64,000 bases of DNA. Source: Gordonia sediminis (GTDB lineage Bacteria > Actinomycetota > Actinomycetes > Mycobacteriales > Mycobacteriaceae). Position numbers and translations under genes: made by a program. This document shows positions 61,721 to 64,000 of this stretch, one piece after another (within the stretch, counting starts at the first letter, position 1; each line of letters opens with the position of its first letter). The stretch is taken from assembly GCA_004193205.1 (NCBI GenBank), contig RZUM01000017.1:1-64000 (forward strand). Direction: 5' to 3'. The notes beneath the pieces are model-generated. The model made no database searches. It saw only the letters and a list, made by a program, of their open reading frames with translations, and had not been told where the DNA came from.

Positions 61721-62191
61721 TCAACCGACCAGAAGCCGGACGGTGTCCGCGACGCATGCCGGCTTGGTCTGTCCCTCGATCTCCACGACGAATCGAACCA
61801 CGAAGCGCCTCCCCGAAGGCGTGTTCTGCACGTCCGTCAGTGTGGCGACTGCACGGATGCGGGAGCCGACAACCACCGGATGAGGGAAGCGTACGGAATC
61901 GAGTCCATAGTTGACGCCCATCTCCACACCTTTGACCGTGTAGGCCTGCCAGCCGAAGGAGGGAAGCAGAGACAACGTCAGGTATCCGTGGGCGATGGTG
62001 CCGCCATAAGGCCCGGCGGCCGCCCGCTCGACGTCCACGTGGATCCACTGTTGGTCACGGGTCAGTTGTGCGAAGGCGTCGACCATCTCCTGATCGATCG
62101 TCACCCAGGGGCTGATGCCGAGTTCCTCACCGACCGCAGCGCTGAAGTCGTCCACGGACTCGAATACTCTCGGGGTGTTTTCTGCGCTGAT
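61721..62191 (-). CDS. MaoC-type (R)-enoyl-CoA hydratase, possible ATC start
   Basis: A hot-dog-fold MaoC dehydratase. The NodN/MaoC core is complete: VTIDQEMVDAFAQLTRDQQWIHVD with the catalytic Asp/His pair, GTIAHGYLTLSL and VNYGLDSVRFPHPV. It hydrates enoyl-CoA in lipid breakdown. The start is odd: a perfect AGGAGG (62198-62203) sits 6 bp before an ATC codon (62189-62191) in frame, exactly where the family begins (156 residues). The nearest usual start is a GTG at 62155, giving 144 residues and cutting the first strand. An ATC start, a mutated ATG or a sequencing error are all possible. Confidence 0.8.
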   Translation of the reverse strand: MSAENTPRVFESVDDFSAAVGEELGISPWVTIDQEMVDAFAQLTRDQQWIHVDVERAAAGPYGGTIAHGYLTLSLLPSFGWQAYTVKGVEMGVNYGLDSVRFPHPVVVGSRIRAVATLTDVQNTPSGRRFVVRFVVEIEGQTKPACVADTVRLLVG

Positions 62192-62225
62192 CTCAGACCT
62201 CCTGGTCGGGTGGATTGGCTGAAAG

Positions 62226-63839
62226 TCACGTCTCGCGGGTGGCGACGATGGTGTGCTGCTCGTCGCGGTCCACCGTCTTGAGTCGCGAACGCCCCGCGGC
62301 GCGACCCGTTGATTTCTCGTGCGAATCGAGGTGCCGCCAATCGTCGAAGCTGACGGCTCTGGGCAGCCGCTCGGCAATGTCGTCGACGACATTCGGCTCG
62401 GCCAACAGTCCCGCGCGGAAGTCATCGAGCAACGATGAAATAGTCGCCTGCGCACATCGTCGGTTGGTACCGAGAGCACCCGACGGCCCGCGTTTGACCC
62501 AGCCGGTGACGTATGTGCCGGTGAGGGTCTGTCCGTCGACACCCTGGACGCGGCCTTCGTCATTGGGAACGATCGCCCGCTCGGCGTCGAACGGCAGCCC
62601 GGCGATGGGCTCGGACCGGTAGCCGACGGCACGGACGACGAGCCCGCACTCGATGTCGACCGCGTCGCCGCCACCGGTCGGCGCCACACGCAAGCCCTGC
62701 ACCGCAGAGTCGCCGACGACTTCGAGCGGCGTCCGTCGAAAGTCGAGCACCACGACGGGTTCATCGGTCACCGGCGCCTGCGTCGGCAGCTTCTCGATGA
62801 GCTCCCGCTTGTACTGTGCGACCACCGACGCGTCCGGCGACGGCTCACCCAGATCTTCGGTACGAATCAGACGCGGACCGAGCGACTCACGCAATCCGAT
62901 CAGCTCCGGCGTCGTGAAGGCCGCAACGTCTGCCCCGCGACGGCCGAGTACCCGGATCTCCCGGATCTTCGACCCGGCGAGCACGTCCAACGAATGCTCC
63001 GCGATGTCGGTCTTACGGAGGTCGTCGACGTCGGAAGCGAGAATGCGTGCGACATCGAGAGCGACGTTGCCATTGCCGATGACCACCGCCCGATCCGACG
63101 AGAGGTCTGGCTCGAACCCCGGCCCGTTGGGGTGCCCGTTGTACCAGGCGACGAGTTGGGTTGCGGCCATGCTGCCGGGCAAGTCCTCACCCGGGATGTT
63201 CAGACGTCGGTCCGAGGCGGCACCGACTCCGTAGAGGACCGCGTGATAGCGGTCGGCGAGGTCGGAGAGGGTGATGTCCGCACCGACCGTGACGTCGAAG
63301 AACACGCGGACCGCACGGTGGCGCATCGACCTCGTGAAGGCGTCCGCAGCGTTCTTCGTCGCCGCGTGGTCGGGTGCGACGCCGTGCCGCAGCAGCCCCC
63401 AGGGAGTCATCAGCTTCTCGAACACATCGATCTGAACGTCGAGGCCACGCTGAGCGAGTAGATGTTCGACGGCGTAGCTGCTCGCGGGGCCGGCACCCAC
63501 GATGGCCACGCGCAGCGCACCCGAGTCCTTCCACGAGCGCGCCGGCGGTGCCGCGTATGGAACCTGCGCGTAATCCTGGTGCGCGGGGTCCCGGTAGTAC
63601 ATCGCGTTGAGGTCCACGAACGGCAGCGATGACTCCGTCAGATCGTAATCGGGTTCGATCGCGCCCACCGGGCATGCGTCCAGGCATGCACCGCACTCGA
63701 TGCACGCGTCGGGGTCGATGTAGAGCATCTCCGTCGTCGCGTACCCCGGCTCATCGGGCGTCGGATGGATACAGTTCACCGGACAAGCCGGCACGCAGGA
63801 CGCGTCGTTGCAGCAGTTCTGCGTGATCACGAAAGTCAT
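62226..63839 (-). CDS. Ferredoxin-NADP reductase with fused ferredoxin domain (FprB-type)
   Basis: A 537-residue flavoprotein. Residues 1-70 are a ferredoxin module with cysteine sets CCNDASCVPACPVNC and CIECGACLDACPVG; the reductase follows with FAD motif VGAGPASSYAVEHL (about residue 114) and NADP motif VIGNGNVALDVAR. This fused form is the FprB type of mycolata, passing electrons between NADPH and ferredoxins for P450s or desaturases. The MaoC gene follows after 34 bp and an acyl-CoA synthetase precedes it on the same strand. Confidence 0.92.
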   Translation of the reverse strand: MTFVITQNCCNDASCVPACPVNCIHPTPDEPGYATTEMLYIDPDACIECGACLDACPVGAIEPDYDLTESSLPFVDLNAMYYRDPAHQDYAQVPYAAPPARSWKDSGALRVAIVGAGPASSYAVEHLLAQRGLDVQIDVFEKLMTPWGLLRHGVAPDHAATKNAADAFTRSMRHRAVRVFFDVTVGADITLSDLADRYHAVLYGVGAASDRRLNIPGEDLPGSMAATQLVAWYNGHPNGPGFEPDLSSDRAVVIGNGNVALDVARILASDVDDLRKTDIAEHSLDVLAGSKIREIRVLGRRGADVAAFTTPELIGLRESLGPRLIRTEDLGEPSPDASVVAQYKRELIEKLPTQAPVTDEPVVVLDFRRTPLEVVGDSAVQGLRVAPTGGGDAVDIECGLVVRAVGYRSEPIAGLPFDAERAIVPNDEGRVQGVDGQTLTGTYVTGWVKRGPSGALGTNRRCAQATISSLLDDFRAGLLAEPNVVDDIAERLPRAVSFDDWRHLDSHEKSTGRAAGRSRLKTVDRDEQHTIVATRET

Positions 63840-63882
63840 GGAGTCACCTAATTTCTTACCTCACCGAAAACGCGGCCGACCG

Positions 63883-64000
63883 TTACAGCGCAGCGACCCG
63901 CTTGTCCTTCAGCACGCGTCGCAGCAGTTTGCCGGTCTCGTTGTACGGCAGCTCGTCTCGCTGGTGGATGTACTGCGGTACGCGGGTGGAGCGGAGGCCT
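63883..64000 (-). CDS. Acyl-CoA synthetase, C-terminal end (partial)
   Basis: The last 38 residues of an ANL ligase: VPQYIHQRDELPYNETGKLLRR contains the conserved Gly-Lys with the catalytic C-terminal lysine, followed by a basic tail and TAA at 63883-63885. The rest lies beyond the right edge. It precedes the FprB-type gene on the same strand, so the three leftward genes may form a lipid/acid breakdown unit. Confidence 0.8.
   Translation of the reverse strand, partial: GLRSTRVPQYIHQRDELPYNETGKLLRRVLKDKRVAAL

Noticed and set aside
1-64000. CRISPR arrays, tRNA/rRNA genes, insertion sequences, phage genes
   Set aside because: No regularly spaced repeats, cloverleaf-like or conserved rRNA sequences, transposase motifs or phage structural genes were recognised while reading. 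Short tRNAs could be missed without a covariance search.

Overview
The window is about 65% GC or higher, densely coded, with frequent GTG starts and many ATGA/GTGA stop-start overlaps. Several gene types point to a mycolic-acid actinobacterium (Gordonia, Rhodococcus, Mycobacterium group; Gordonia is my best guess, inferred from content only): an FprB-type ferredoxin-NADP reductase, a DUF3556 membrane protein, a mycofactocin-type SDR, a deazaflavin (F420)-type nitroreductase and an SxxK serine hydrolase. No rRNA, tRNA, CRISPR array, insertion sequence or phage gene was seen.

Region 1 (0.1-6.1 kb): a meta-cleavage unit. An extradiol dioxygenase reads rightwards. Diverging from it is a leftward operon for acylating acetaldehyde dehydrogenase, 4-hydroxy-2-oxovalerate aldolase, an aldehyde dehydrogenase, an SDR that lacks its catalytic Tyr/Lys, and a tautomerase. 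Region 2 (6.3-18.5 kb): a second catabolic island built on two divergent promoters of near-identical design. Rightwards lie hydantoinase/carboxylase A and B (B carries an acetone-carboxylase-gamma-like zinc domain), an aryl-AMP ligase, an SdgC-like aryl-CoA hydroxylase and a TetR regulator. Leftwards lie a maleate isomerase, a VOC dioxygenase-like protein, an 81-residue protein of unknown function and an alpha/beta hydrolase. Together they look like activation, hydroxylation, ring opening, hydrolysis and isomerisation of an aromatic acid, but the substrate is unknown.

Region 3 (18.6-30.9 kb): a TDT exporter, F420-type nitroreductase, flavodoxin, CPA2 antiporter, a LacI-controlled polyol/sugar operon (Gfo/Idh oxidoreductase, TIM-barrel isomerase, solute-binding lipoprotein), a PQQ-type sugar dehydrogenase lipoprotein, an aldo/keto reductase and a secreted SxxK protein. 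Region 4 (31-39.5 kb): an EthD-like protein, then a five-gene leftward operon (acyl-CoA synthetase, DUF3556 protein, FAD oxidoreductase, two SDRs) with a divergent PucR-type regulator. Region 5 (39.5-42.2 kb): two damaged toxin-antitoxin-like loci around an MFS transporter. One is a split DNA-binding antitoxin-like gene. The other is an excisionase-type antitoxin with a PIN toxin that has lost its middle. Region 6 (42.2-49.5 kb): an oxidoreductase, a peroxidase-like protein, a BenE-type benzoate transporter, and a LacI regulon (mycofactocin-type SDR, LacI regulator, sugar-porter MFS, UspA) in which the same 21-nt operator occurs in two promoters.

Region 7 (49.5-55.6 kb): a stretch poor in recognisable genes followed by the most striking locus, an alpha/beta hydrolase translationally coupled to a 1408-residue caspase-like / STAND ATPase / WD40-like protein. 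This is a likely regulated-death or anti-phage conflict module. Region 8 (55.8-64 kb): carboxymuconolactone decarboxylase-like protein, fatty-acid desaturase, EamA exporter with divergent LysR regulator, lipoprotein, MFS exporter, MaoC dehydratase with an unusual start, FprB-type reductase, and the C-terminus of an acyl-CoA synthetase running off the end.
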